A DNA stretch of 64,000 nucleotides from Fibrobacter sp. UWB11. GTDB lineage: Bacteria > Fibrobacterota > Fibrobacteria > Fibrobacterales > Fibrobacteraceae. The stretch's first letter is position 1. Each line of letters begins with the position of its first letter. The position numbers and the translations under genes are program-made. Below are positions 45,093-54,480 of the stretch, one piece after another. The stretch covers positions 1,798,001 to 1,862,000 of the forward strand of contig NZ_FSRT01000001.1 of the NCBI RefSeq assembly GCF_900143015.1. Reading direction: 5' to 3'. Below the pieces are notes generated by a model. The model ran no database searches, was not told where the DNA came from, and was given only the letters and a program-made list of their open reading frames with translations.

Positions 45093-48088
45093 TACATCTC
45101 CTTCAGTAGTTTTTCACAATTTTGAACGAATATCTCGGCAAATTTTTCCATGCTTTCTGGTTTATACAACGCTCCGTTGTAGTCAAAAAGAGCCTCGAAT
45201 TCTTCAGGACTGTCAATAATTTCTAAATCCAGAGGACTTTCGCAGGCTGTAGGATACTTATCCGAAAAGATTCCCTCCACACCACTTATAATTTCATCTA
45301 TAACACGATAATCATAAACATCGTTTTGGAATATGACCGTTGCAGCCCCGTTTTTTCGCATAAACCATTCGTCCAAGCAATACGAAAGGCTCGCATGATT
45401 TATCCCTTCTTCAATCTGTTTTTGTGCATTTTCCAAATACACGCGAGGGCTTTTTTCTTTTTCCATCGAAAAAGCAATAGGAATCTCGCGAATAAAAACA
45501 CCTACCGAATTCATGGATTCTACATCGTTCCTGCCGTTCCAAACCCAACCGAACCGGACTAATTTGGAATTGTTGTACTGGCAAACCGACAACGCAAAAG
45601 CGGCACAATAAAACGCATTCTCTCCTATTTTTATTTTTTCGCAGAATTCTTTCACTTCATTTTTTGAGAACGGAAAGGGCTTTGTGACTTGACCATCTAC
45701 ATTTTCTTTCAAATCAAAATCAACCCTTGGAATGGCGTCATAATTCTCTTTTCTATAGCGGGATATAAAGAATTCCCTATCTTCTTCAAATGTCATTGAG
45801 TTTCTTAGTTCGTAATCCTTTTGAAGAAGCGGATAAAAATAATCCTTGGAGGGTTCATCTCCATGGTAAACACGGGAGAGATCTTTCAAAAAATGCTGTA
45901 ACGAAAGACCATCACAAACAGTATGATAAACACATAAAAGAAGAAATTTTTCGTTTTTTGAACGGACAAGGCGACATCTGAAAAGTGGAGAGCCGTCTAA
46001 ATTGAACGGGCGGGAAATTTCTTCTTCGGCAATCTTCAGTTCTGAGGCATTCATTTCCTCAACAGGAATTTCGTGGGAATTGTCTGCGGGTTTTCGAATA
46101 TAAAACTCGGGTCCCCGTTTTTCAATGACACTGGACAAAACAGGACGGGCCGCAATTTCCTTTGAAAGGGCAGCAGAAAACTTATCCAAATCAATTTCGT
46201 CCGATAGTTTAAACTTATAGGCAAGATTCAACATTGTTGTTCCTGGCTGCTTGAAATCAAGATTCAGGAAATTCAGTTGCATCTCGTTTACAGGAACGCC
46301 CTTTCTTTCAAGCACACCACTCAAAAAAGCAGGACCTTTTTGAAAATGATTTTCTGCTTTTTGCCTTTGAACAAGTTCTGCAATTTTACGCGGAGTTCGT
46401 CCGCCATAGACAAACTTAAAAGAAAATGATTCTATAACATTGCGGCTTTCTGAAACAAGTTCCATTGCGCATATAGAATCTCCGCCTAAAAAGAAAAAGT
46501 CGTCATCGATTCCTATTTTGCGGTCTACATCAAGGACTTTCTCAAAAAGGTCGCATATTTTTTTCTGCAATTCATTTTCCGGTACAACGTAGCACAAGTC
46601 TTCAAGATTATCCGGTTCTTTTAGGGCTAGCTTGTCCACCTTGCCATTCGCATTGAAAGGAATTTCATCCAGCTTGACAAAAAACGAGGGAATCATAAAT
46701 ATCGGAAGGTAAGATTCCAATTTTTTAGCGGCTTCGGCAACATCTATTTCTTTTTCATCTTTATAATAAAGTCCGAGCCTTACTAAGCCGTTTTTTGCAA
46801 AAGCCTTTACAACGCAGAATTCAAGCGACAATGCCGATTTTGCGGCTGATTCAATCTCGGAAGGATCAACTCGGTTCCCGTTGATTTTCACCATATTGTC
46901 GATGCGACCTAGAATGGTGTATTTTCCGTCAGAGTCTTTTTTGGCGTAATCGGATGTTTTAAAATAATTTTTTCCATTATGCAAAATGAACTGGTCTTTT
47001 TCGTAATCCTTATTGTACCTTCTGAAAAACGGAAGCGCAATACAGAAAACACCCTCGTCCGCTTCGTTTCCATCTTCGTCAATCAAGACAATATCTGAAT
47101 TGCAGGTGGCATAGCCAATGGGCGTATTGCGGTAGCTTTTATCCAGCGTAAAAAGGCATGAGGTATAACCAAATTCACTCGAGCCGTAAATATTGACTAT
47201 ATCAAACTCAGGAGAATAAATATCAGAAACAATTTCACCGCCTGTAAAACCCGCCCTAAGCGTAAAGCTAGGCATTTTCAGCATCGCCCTTAAGAAATGC
47301 GGAGTCATAAAAGTCGTGTCAATTCCGTTTATTGCAAAATACCGAGCAAGGTCTTTTATATCCCTAAGAAAATTAAAAGACAGAACATGGACTGTATTTC
47401 CGACAAACAATTCACCCATGGTAATATAGACGCCGCCCACATAACTTTCAGGAATCACATGCGCAAACCGGGATGGCGGATTGGAATAAGGTTCCATGAA
47501 CCCACAGCATCCTTCAATCAAATTTTTATAAATTCCGTATTCCTGAGCCAAGCCCTTGGGGGTTCCCGTACTGCCCGAGGTGTAAATGTAAAAGGCAAGA
47601 TCATGAGGCTTAGCTGTTTTTATTTCGGCACAGGGAACCTCCTTCATCGCCTCGTCCCAGCATTGCATGGTGAATTCGAGTTTGCAGTTGCAGTCTTTCT
47701 TGACAAAGGCAATACGCTCTGGCCCCATCATATCTTCTAGCGAGACCCAGGCAGCCCCCGCCATAATGACTCCCACACGAATAGCCATGTATTCCATTCC
47801 GCGCGGGACATGAATTGCAACCGTATCTTCACTCCCAATCCCTTTTTTACGAAGGTAGGCGTTCACCTTCTTGCTGTTTTCATAGAATTGCCGATATGTC
47901 GTATTCCGTTCGCCGTCATGGTCGACAACGGCAATTCGTTCAGAAAAGAGGTCTAACTTATCAAAATAAGCGGAAAGACTTTTTATTTCTTTTTGTTCTG
48001 AAAACAACTTTTTCACCTTCTTACGGAAAACAATCCCAACTTCAAATATAATCCATAACATTACAAAAAATAAAAAAGCAACTCCCAT
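45092..48088 (-). CDS. A-T-C nonribosomal-peptide-synthetase-like enzyme
   Basis: A 998-residue single-module synthetase. After a hydrophobic N-terminal segment (about 1-20) comes an adenylation domain (about 35-515: YTSGSTGTPKG near 166, IYGSSEFGY, YFKTSDYA, GRIDNMVKINGNRVDP, Lys of NANGKVDK). A carrier domain follows with LGGDS (phosphopantetheine Ser near 537), then a condensation domain (about 610-998; active-site YHTVCDG instead of HHxxxDG, keeping the catalytic His). There is no thioesterase, so the C domain may transfer the bound acyl group to an acceptor. It heads an operon with STAS, MATE and PP2C genes. Start uncertain: this ATG sits in the loop of the ftsK terminator hairpin; ATG at 48061 is an alternative. 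Confidence 0.85.
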   Translation of the reverse strand: MGVAFLFFVMLWIIFEVGIVFRKKVKKLFSEQKEIKSLSAYFDKLDLFSERIAVVDHDGERNTTYRQFYENSKKVNAYLRKKGIGSEDTVAIHVPRGMEYMAIRVGVIMAGAAWVSLEDMMGPERIAFVKKDCNCKLEFTMQCWDEAMKEVPCAEIKTAKPHDLAFYIYTSGSTGTPKGLAQEYGIYKNLIEGCCGFMEPYSNPPSRFAHVIPESYVGGVYITMGELFVGNTVHVLSFNFLRDIKDLARYFAINGIDTTFMTPHFLRAMLKMPSFTLRAGFTGGEIVSDIYSPEFDIVNIYGSSEFGYTSCLFTLDKSYRNTPIGYATCNSDIVLIDEDGNEADEGVFCIALPFFRRYNKDYEKDQFILHNGKNYFKTSDYAKKDSDGKYTILGRIDNMVKINGNRVDPSEIESAAKSALSLEFCVVKAFAKNGLVRLGLYYKDEKEIDVAEAAKKLESYLPIFMIPSFFVKLDEIPFNANGKVDKLALKEPDNLEDLCYVVPENELQKKICDLFEKVLDVDRKIGIDDDFFFLGGDSICAMELVSESRNVIESFSFKFVYGGRTPRKIAELVQRQKAENHFQKGPAFLSGVLERKGVPVNEMQLNFLNLDFKQPGTTMLNLAYKFKLSDEIDLDKFSAALSKEIAARPVLSSVIEKRGPEFYIRKPADNSHEIPVEEMNASELKIAEEEISRPFNLDGSPLFRCRLVRSKNEKFLLLCVYHTVCDGLSLQHFLKDLSRVYHGDEPSKDYFYPLLQKDYELRNSMTFEEDREFFISRYRKENYDAIPRVDFDLKENVDGQVTKPFPFSKNEVKEFCEKIKIGENAFYCAAFALSVCQYNNSKLVRFGWVWNGRNDVESMNSVGVFIREIPIAFSMEKEKSPRVYLENAQKQIEEGINHASLSYCLDEWFMRKNGAATVIFQNDVYDYRVIDEIISGVEGIFSDKYPTACESPLDLEIIDSPEEFEALFDYNGALYKPESMEKFAEIFVQNCEKLLKEM

Positions 48089-48096
48089 AGAGTTGC
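48072..48096 (-). terminator. Terminator after ftsK, overlapping the synthetase gene start
   Basis: On the minus strand GCAACTC (48096-48090), loop TATGG, GAGTTGC (48084-48078) and six T (48077-48072). On the plus strand it also ends in TTTTT. It is 31 bases after the ftsK stop. The loop holds the first possible ATG of the downstream synthetase gene. Confidence 0.8.
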
Positions 48097-48126
48097 TTTT
48101 TCATTTAAAACAATTTTCAGGGAAGC

Positions 48127-51100
48127 CTAGCCGAATCTCCCGGAGCGTTCGAGTTGCATGAGTTCGTCCATTCCGATAAGCATGGCACGCGGTTTCGAAT
48201 TGCCCTTGCTCGGGCCGCACACGCCAAGGCCATACAGCTGGTCCACAATCTTCCCGGCTCGGCTGTAACCCACGCTAAAGTGACGTTGCACCGCCGAAGT
48301 CGAAAGGCCGTTCACGCTAATCGCCCATTGCGCGACTTCGAAAAGCAACTTGTCAAGCTTTTCGTTTTTCAGCGAACCGCCGCCTTCGTCGTCGCCATCT
48401 TCGCCGCCCGAGACATCGAACGATTCCACCTGCGGGTAGAATACGTTCTGGTCAGAGCAGGCGTCGGCCAAGCGTTCGGCTTCTTCATCGCTCAAAAACG
48501 CACCGTGTACGCGCACCGGATCCGGATCGTTCACGGCCTTGTAAAGCATGTCGCCACGGCCCAAAAGCTTTTCGGCACCGGCATGGTCCATTACCGTGCG
48601 GGCGTCAATCTGCGATGCCACCTTGAAGCTGATTCGCGTCGGCAAGTTTGCCTTGATGATACCCGTAATGACCTTCACGGACGGACGCTGCGTTGCCAGC
48701 ACCAAGTGGATACCCACGGCACGAGCCTTTGCGGCCAAACGAGCTACAGACTTTTCGATTTCCTTGCCGGCAACCATCATGAGATCCGCCATTTCGTCGA
48801 TAATCACGACGATAAACGCCATGCGATGGCCGCGGTCTTCTTCAGGGACTTCATCCGGCAATTCGCCCGCTTCAAACTTTGCGTTGAAACCGCCAATGTT
48901 ACGCACCTTTGCAGATGCCAAGACTTCCGTACGGCGGTCCATCTCGTAGCAGAGCCACTGGAGCGCCTGGATAGCAATTTCGGGCTTCGTGATGACAGGC
49001 GCCAAGAGGTGCGGGATGTTTTCGTACATCTTGAGTTCCACCGCCTTCGGGTCCACAAGAATCATGCGGAGTTCATCCGGAGTCTTGCTGAATAGCATCG
49101 ACGCCATGAGCGCGTTAATGCAAACAGACTTACCGGAACCCGTCTGACCTGCAATAAGCAAGTGCGGAGCCTTCGCCAAATCCATCGTGAACGATTCACC
49201 TGTAATGTCCTTGCCTAGCGCCACGAGAATCTTGTCCGGCGCGGGCTTAAACTTTTCGCTCAAGAACACATCACGGCAGAACACCGTCTGGAATTTGCGA
49301 TTCGGGATTTCAACGCCCACGGCAGCCTTGCCAGGAATCGGCGCCAAAATACGAATCGACGAGACCTTCAGCGGGAGCGCCAAATCTTCTTGCAATGCCG
49401 AGAAGCGACTCACCTTCACGCCCGGCCCCGGTTCCACTTCAAAACGGGTAATCATCGGGCCCGTTTCGCAACCAATCACGCGGCCCTTGACCTTGAAGTT
49501 TTCAAGCTTTTCTTCAAGCATCTTGCCGATGGCATTCAGCTCTTCTTCAGTGTAGTCGGCCGTCTGCACTTCGTGCGTGTCGAGAATCTTTGCAATTTCC
49601 GGAACTTTGTATTCATCGTAAGAGGCTGTAGGCGCGGGCGGAATTTGAGCAGACTGGACAGCCTTCGCTGCTGGGCGCGCACTTTCACCAGCATTTGCGC
49701 GACCTTCACCACCGCGAGAACGGCCAGCAAACTCACCTTCACCAAAAGTCGGGTCCTCGCCTACTTCGTCCGCAGTCACAACTACAGGAGCAAAGGTTTC
49801 ATCATCTTCAACAGCCGGGCTTCCCGGGAAATCTTCAACGTAGGCACCATCGCCACCCAAAAGATCTTCGGCATGGATTGCAGCACGCGTTGCTACAGAA
49901 TCCGAAAGCGTTGCATCACGCACCACCGTATTCGCCATCGTTTGCGGTTTCGCGGATTGCGGCACATCAGCACGACCAACAACAGTCCTTTCGGCAGTTC
50001 GGCGTGCAGCCACATTCGCTTCATTTTGAGCAGCGCTAGCAGCATTGGCTGTAGCATTCAGAGTTTCGGCATCACCGTTACGGCGCACATCGCCCTTAAC
50101 CTGCATACGACCACGATGACCTTTTTCCCAATCAATCAAGTCGCGCGCACGGCGCAACGCCCCAATGCGTTCCTTGATTTCCAAAATCTGGAGCGCATTC
50201 ATGTGGCGTTCATTCAAGCGAAGTTCTTCTTCCAAACGACGAATTTCCGGATCTTCCATTCCGCTAGCATCGTCAGCACCACCCAACGTAGCCCCAGAAG
50301 GCACAATCCCAATCGGCGCATTCGCCGCAACATTTCCCGGCACAGCGTTACCTGGAACATTTCCCGCCGCATACTGAGGTAATCCAAACGCATCGTTCCC
50401 GACTTGAGTCTGCATATCCGAGCGGCTTACATCGAGTTCATCCGTGAGCCAGTTATGGCGACCATTGAACGGTTCGACCTTTCCGCGCCTGCGCATTTTC
50501 ACGGAATCCGGAACAAAAATCATCGTTTCGTCTTCCATCACCACGCCTTTGCGGAGCGTCTTTTTCTCGGATTCCTTCTTATCCTTTACTGTCGGGACTT
50601 CAACCGTTTCCACCTCAATCGTACCCTGCGAACGGCGTTGTCCAAATACACCGCACATGTACCGCATCGTCTGTGCTACAAACTTAAAGTGACGCGGACG
50701 CACGCCAAACGAAAGAACAAGAATCAACGCCAACGTTGTCAAAAGCAAAATCAGCGGAGCAACAAACGAAACACGCCCAAACACGGGTATCGCCAAGTTC
50801 TGCAAAAAGAACTCACCCAAGACGCCACCGCTCATCGAGAGCGCATCATTCGAAACACTCTTAACGCCAAAATTCTTGAGTGACATGAGGAACGACACGT
50901 TTACCACAAGCAAACTTGCGCCCACAGCAAATCGCAACAACTTCGTCCGGAGCGATGCAATCGCAATAAAAAGTCCCCAAAGGACAAGCGCAGCCGTAAA
51001 CACGACAACCGCCACACGCCCAAACAGGAACGTCATAAAGCCCGGGAACATAACCCCAAAATAATTGCCAAGCCAGTTTTCATTTTCGCCCACAATCGAA

Positions 51101-51258
51101 ATCGTAATGCAGCCAAGCAACAGGACGACACCGGCAATCAACACCAAATAACCCACCATCATCGTGATAAAGTACGAATCCGGCTCTTGAACATTCTTTT
51201 TCGGTTCAACTTTAGTTTTCTTCGGTTTCTTTACAGTTTTTTTCTTCTGAACAGCCAA
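48127..51258 (-). CDS. ftsK: DNA translocase FtsK
   Basis: A 1043-residue FtsK. Four to five N-terminal membrane helices (about 28-190) anchor it at the septum. A long low-complexity Ala/Glu/Arg/Asn linker (about 200-530) follows, then the alpha/beta motor with Walker A IAGQTGSGKS (about 700-710) and Walker B VVIIDEMADLMM (about 814). Last is the gamma winged helix that reads KOPS sequences (LFEVAQWAISVNGLSTSAVQRHFSVGY, given as LFEVAQWAI ... QRHFSVGYSRAG). FtsK pumps chromosome ends across the division plane and activates XerCD. Overall architecture is normal. Its terminator lies at 48072. Confidence 0.94.
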   Translation of the reverse strand: MAVQKKKTVKKPKKTKVEPKKNVQEPDSYFITMMVGYLVLIAGVVLLLGCITISIVGENENWLGNYFGVMFPGFMTFLFGRVAVVVFTAALVLWGLFIAIASLRTKLLRFAVGASLLVVNVSFLMSLKNFGVKSVSNDALSMSGGVLGEFFLQNLAIPVFGRVSFVAPLILLLTTLALILVLSFGVRPRHFKFVAQTMRYMCGVFGQRRSQGTIEVETVEVPTVKDKKESEKKTLRKGVVMEDETMIFVPDSVKMRRRGKVEPFNGRHNWLTDELDVSRSDMQTQVGNDAFGLPQYAAGNVPGNAVPGNVAANAPIGIVPSGATLGGADDASGMEDPEIRRLEEELRLNERHMNALQILEIKERIGALRRARDLIDWEKGHRGRMQVKGDVRRNGDAETLNATANAASAAQNEANVAARRTAERTVVGRADVPQSAKPQTMANTVVRDATLSDSVATRAAIHAEDLLGGDGAYVEDFPGSPAVEDDETFAPVVVTADEVGEDPTFGEGEFAGRSRGGEGRANAGESARPAAKAVQSAQIPPAPTASYDEYKVPEIAKILDTHEVQTADYTEEELNAIGKMLEEKLENFKVKGRVIGCETGPMITRFEVEPGPGVKVSRFSALQEDLALPLKVSSIRILAPIPGKAAVGVEIPNRKFQTVFCRDVFLSEKFKPAPDKILVALGKDITGESFTMDLAKAPHLLIAGQTGSGKSVCINALMASMLFSKTPDELRMILVDPKAVELKMYENIPHLLAPVITKPEIAIQALQWLCYEMDRRTEVLASAKVRNIGGFNAKFEAGELPDEVPEEDRGHRMAFIVVIIDEMADLMMVAGKEIEKSVARLAAKARAVGIHLVLATQRPSVKVITGIIKANLPTRISFKVASQIDARTVMDHAGAEKLLGRGDMLYKAVNDPDPVRVHGAFLSDEEAERLADACSDQNVFYPQVESFDVSGGEDGDDEGGGSLKNEKLDKLLFEVAQWAISVNGLSTSAVQRHFSVGYSRAGKIVDQLYGLGVCGPSKGNSKPRAMLIGMDELMQLERSGRFG

Positions 51259-51360
51259 AAATACGCTCCTCTATTTACATATCTAAATATAGTCTAATCT
51301 AGGCCTTAATTTTTGCTCAAAAAATGACACTATTTACTCAATTATTATTTTTTTCATGAC

Positions 51361-54300
51361 ATGAATCAAAAAAATTTAAAATTTCTTAAAAAACTTATTT
51401 CGGGGCTCTTCTTTTCGGCTATCGCCGTAGTCCTCATCATTATTTTCGGAGATCCCCAAGATAACTACACCGCCGAATCGGCAGAAAATATTTTCTACGA
51501 CCAGTTTTTCAAATTGACAACTGGTGTTAGCGATTCCATCATCATAAAGACCGATGAAGGCGATACAGCCACAATAGCAACAAGCGACCTCGGGAAATAC
51601 CAGGAAGAACAAAAAAAAGAGACAATCAAAGTCCTAGGAAACAAGGATAACAACGATTCAAATATCGTTATCGTTGATATTGACGAAAAATCGTTGCAAA
51701 AACTAGGCAGCTACTACACTTGGGACAGATCCATCCATGCGCAAGTCATCAAGAATTTAAGCGAAGGCGGAGCTGCTGCAGTTGCATTCGATATTCTCTT
51801 TAAAGATGCCGACTTCGGCAAAAGAAGAGCAGAACAATGCCAAAACATTCTCACAACATTGGCCCCCGATACAAGTCACGTCAACCTTTTTTCGCAAATC
51901 CAGTCCTATTACAATTTTGATTCCATGCTCGTCGAATCCACACGCAATTCGGGAATATGCATCGTCAGTTACTTGTTGAACTTCACCTCGTACTATAAGA
52001 ACAAAAGCGATTGGTACCCACTAAGCACTTGGGATCGAGCCAAAAAAGTCGGTTTCTCGTCTACATTCCAATTAAACCAAGCCGATAAGCCCGAAGAGAT
52101 TGAATCACGCCAACTTCTCGACAACATTTTCCCAGAACTCGCTCAAGCCGGAGCTCGTCTTGGAGCCGTAAACGCTTACCCCGATAACGACGGAACCATT
52201 CGTCGAATCAACATGTTGTACAAATTCCCAGATGTCGAAAATGAAAAGCTCGCCCCACAGCGCATTTATTCGACGCTTTCATTGATGACCATATTGCACC
52301 TTTTCCACAAGAATCCCAAAGATGTTAAAATCAAAATGGGGCAATACATTGACATCGGAAAACCGTTCGGGATTTACCGCGATTCCATCGGCGAATTCCA
52401 CACGACATATCCAAACTTTACATACCCCATGTTTATCGGCTTGCGCGACAAGATGAAAGAAATTAAAGAAAGCGGGGTGCAAAAAATAAGTCTCGTCGAA
52501 ACATCATCAAAAATTACCGCAAAGAGAAACAATAACGGACACATCGTTTTTGATTTCTTTGTCGATGATGACCAACATGCAAACGACACGCTCTCAAGAA
52601 TTTTACGAAAACTTTCAGAAGACATTTTTGAAAAAGTAAATGAAAGCGAATCCGTTGATTTAGGTCATGGATTTGCAATGAAAAAAAGCGAAGATGACGA
52701 AAACATTTACATCATCACGGATAAAGAAGATAACGAAATCAGTATTACGCCAAGCGTTCTCAAGACAATTCATTTTTACGAACCCAGCTACCGCAAAATC
52801 AGAATCGGTGAGCACAAGCATTTGTCTCACTACATGAATATAAGTTACAACAAGGCAAAAAATGAATGGTCCGCTTCATTCAGCTTTTTCACGAATAGAA
52901 TCCTGAACGAAATTTCTAGCGTTACCGATGCGCAAATCAACAATCTAAAGCCCGGCGAAGAACTCCGATTTGGCCCATACAAGCGCATTCCCATTGACAA
53001 GCACGGCAAATATCTTATTAAGTACAAAGGTCGATTCAACCTCATTTCGCCAGAAGCAAGAACTTTCAAGCATGTATCCTATTATGATGTTTACAAGGAT
53101 TCTACAAATATCGACCAACACGCCGGAAAAACGTTTATTCTCGGTTCCTCCGTTTCTGCACTTCTTGATATTGTAAATGGCCCCCACGAAGAAAATCTCC
53201 CAGCCATTCTCGTCCATGCCAACATTATAAAGAACATTCTCGAAGACGAATACTTAACGATTTTAAAAGAAGATTACCAATGCTACATAGTCATCTTAAT
53301 CGCTATTATCTGTATGCTCATCGGGCTTTACTGCAGTAGCATTATATCACTAATTTCGGCAGTCATCATAATCATTCTTTATACATTATCAGCCTACATT
53401 TGTTTCAAGCACAACATCTACATCGGGGTATCAAGGCCACTACTCACAATAATTGTGACAAACACCTTTGCCATGGTCGTGCAAGCATTTTTTGAAAATA
53501 GAGAAAAGAAATTTATTACAAATTCTTTCAAGCAGTACATGGCTCCGGAACTCATCGATGAAATTGTCGATAGCGGAGACATGCCGCAACTCGGCGGTGA
53601 AGAATCCGTTATTACCGCATACTTTACCGACATTCAAGGATTCTCGACTTTTTCCGAACAGATTGGCAGTGCAAGCAAACTCGTTGAACTGTTGAACGAA
53701 TACCTGACTGCAATGACCGACGTGCTTACGGTCAAAAACAAAGGCGCTCTCGACAAATACGAAGGAGACGCCATCATCGCCTTCTTTGGAGCTCGATGGG
53801 AAAAGAAGATTAAGGACCTTGATGACCCCGCCATGCGCGCCTGCGAAACGGCTCTCGACATGCAACGCGAGCTATTGAGGCTCCGCAAAAAATGGATTAG
53901 CGAAGGTAAAAAATGGCCCAAGGTTGTACACGAGATGCACATGAGAATCGGTATCAACACAGGTTACATAGTGACGGGTAACATGGGTTCCAACATGCGC
54001 AAGAACTTCACCATGATGGGTGACGAAGTGAACCTCGCCGCTCGCCTAGAAAGTGTCGCAAAGCAATACGGCGCGTACATTCATGTATGCAAGAATACAG
54101 TCGATCAACTTGTGGAGCAAGGTACAAACGGCAAATACATCTACCGCTCACTTGACTTTATCCGCGTTGTCGGTAAAGATAAGCCGGTCGAGACATTCGA
54201 ATTTTTGGCCTACGCAAACGATGACAATGCAATGGTTTTGAATAAGCTTGTTTCAATTTGGGAACAAGCTCGTGGAGCATACCTTGCCATGGAATGGGAC

Positions 54301-54480
54301 AAGGCAATCGAGCTCTTTACCCAATGTTTGGAATTTGAGCCGCATTTACCGGAGCGCGATCCCGGAAGCAAGACATGCCCAAGCCTAGTCTATATCAACC
54401 GCTGTACCGCCTATAAACAAAAACCGCCCACAATCGCGGGCGATAAATGGGACGGTGTGTTTACTGCTACTGAGAAGTAA
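51361..54480 (+). CDS. CHASE2-domain adenylate/guanylate cyclase
   Basis: A 1039-residue class III nucleotide cyclase. An N-terminal helix (about 12-28) is followed by a very long extracytoplasmic CHASE2 region (about 60-630: IVIVDIDEKSLQKLG, HAQVIKNLSEGGAAAVAFDI, ILGSSVSALLDI), three closely spaced helices (about 638-715), and the cyclase domain (about 740-930). Metal-binding Asp residues are visible in FTDIQGFS and DKYEGDAIIAFFG, and MMGDEVNLAARLE follows. A C-terminal TPR-like stretch (about 960-1030) ends the protein. It makes cAMP (or cGMP) in response to an unknown periplasmic signal. The stop codon abuts that of panC (54480/54481). The CHASE2 part is longer than usual, with Asn/Asp/Lys-rich insertions. 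Confidence 0.9.
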   Translation: MNQKNLKFLKKLISGLFFSAIAVVLIIIFGDPQDNYTAESAENIFYDQFFKLTTGVSDSIIIKTDEGDTATIATSDLGKYQEEQKKETIKVLGNKDNNDSNIVIVDIDEKSLQKLGSYYTWDRSIHAQVIKNLSEGGAAAVAFDILFKDADFGKRRAEQCQNILTTLAPDTSHVNLFSQIQSYYNFDSMLVESTRNSGICIVSYLLNFTSYYKNKSDWYPLSTWDRAKKVGFSSTFQLNQADKPEEIESRQLLDNIFPELAQAGARLGAVNAYPDNDGTIRRINMLYKFPDVENEKLAPQRIYSTLSLMTILHLFHKNPKDVKIKMGQYIDIGKPFGIYRDSIGEFHTTYPNFTYPMFIGLRDKMKEIKESGVQKISLVETSSKITAKRNNNGHIVFDFFVDDDQHANDTLSRILRKLSEDIFEKVNESESVDLGHGFAMKKSEDDENIYIITDKEDNEISITPSVLKTIHFYEPSYRKIRIGEHKHLSHYMNISYNKAKNEWSASFSFFTNRILNEISSVTDAQINNLKPGEELRFGPYKRIPIDKHGKYLIKYKGRFNLISPEARTFKHVSYYDVYKDSTNIDQHAGKTFILGSSVSALLDIVNGPHEENLPAILVHANIIKNILEDEYLTILKEDYQCYIVILIAIICMLIGLYCSSIISLISAVIIIILYTLSAYICFKHNIYIGVSRPLLTIIVTNTFAMVVQAFFENREKKFITNSFKQYMAPELIDEIVDSGDMPQLGGEESVITAYFTDIQGFSTFSEQIGSASKLVELLNEYLTAMTDVLTVKNKGALDKYEGDAIIAFFGARWEKKIKDLDDPAMRACETALDMQRELLRLRKKWISEGKKWPKVVHEMHMRIGINTGYIVTGNMGSNMRKNFTMMGDEVNLAARLESVAKQYGAYIHVCKNTVDQLVEQGTNGKYIYRSLDFIRVVGKDKPVETFEFLAYANDDNAMVLNKLVSIWEQARGAYLAMEWDKAIELFTQCLEFEPHLPERDPGSKTCPSLVYINRCTAYKQKPPTIAGDKWDGVFTATEK

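Noticed and set aside
41597-48088. Classical sigma-factor stress module (RsbV/RsbW/RsbU type)
   Set aside because: No sigma-factor gene is present, and the kinase-like domain is fused to a membrane exporter beside a synthetase. An ordinary stress-response module does not fit.
49390-50382. Open frame antisense to ftsK
   Set aside because: It lies inside the low-complexity linker of ftsK, and its protein is only the reverse reading of Ala/Glu/Arg codons.
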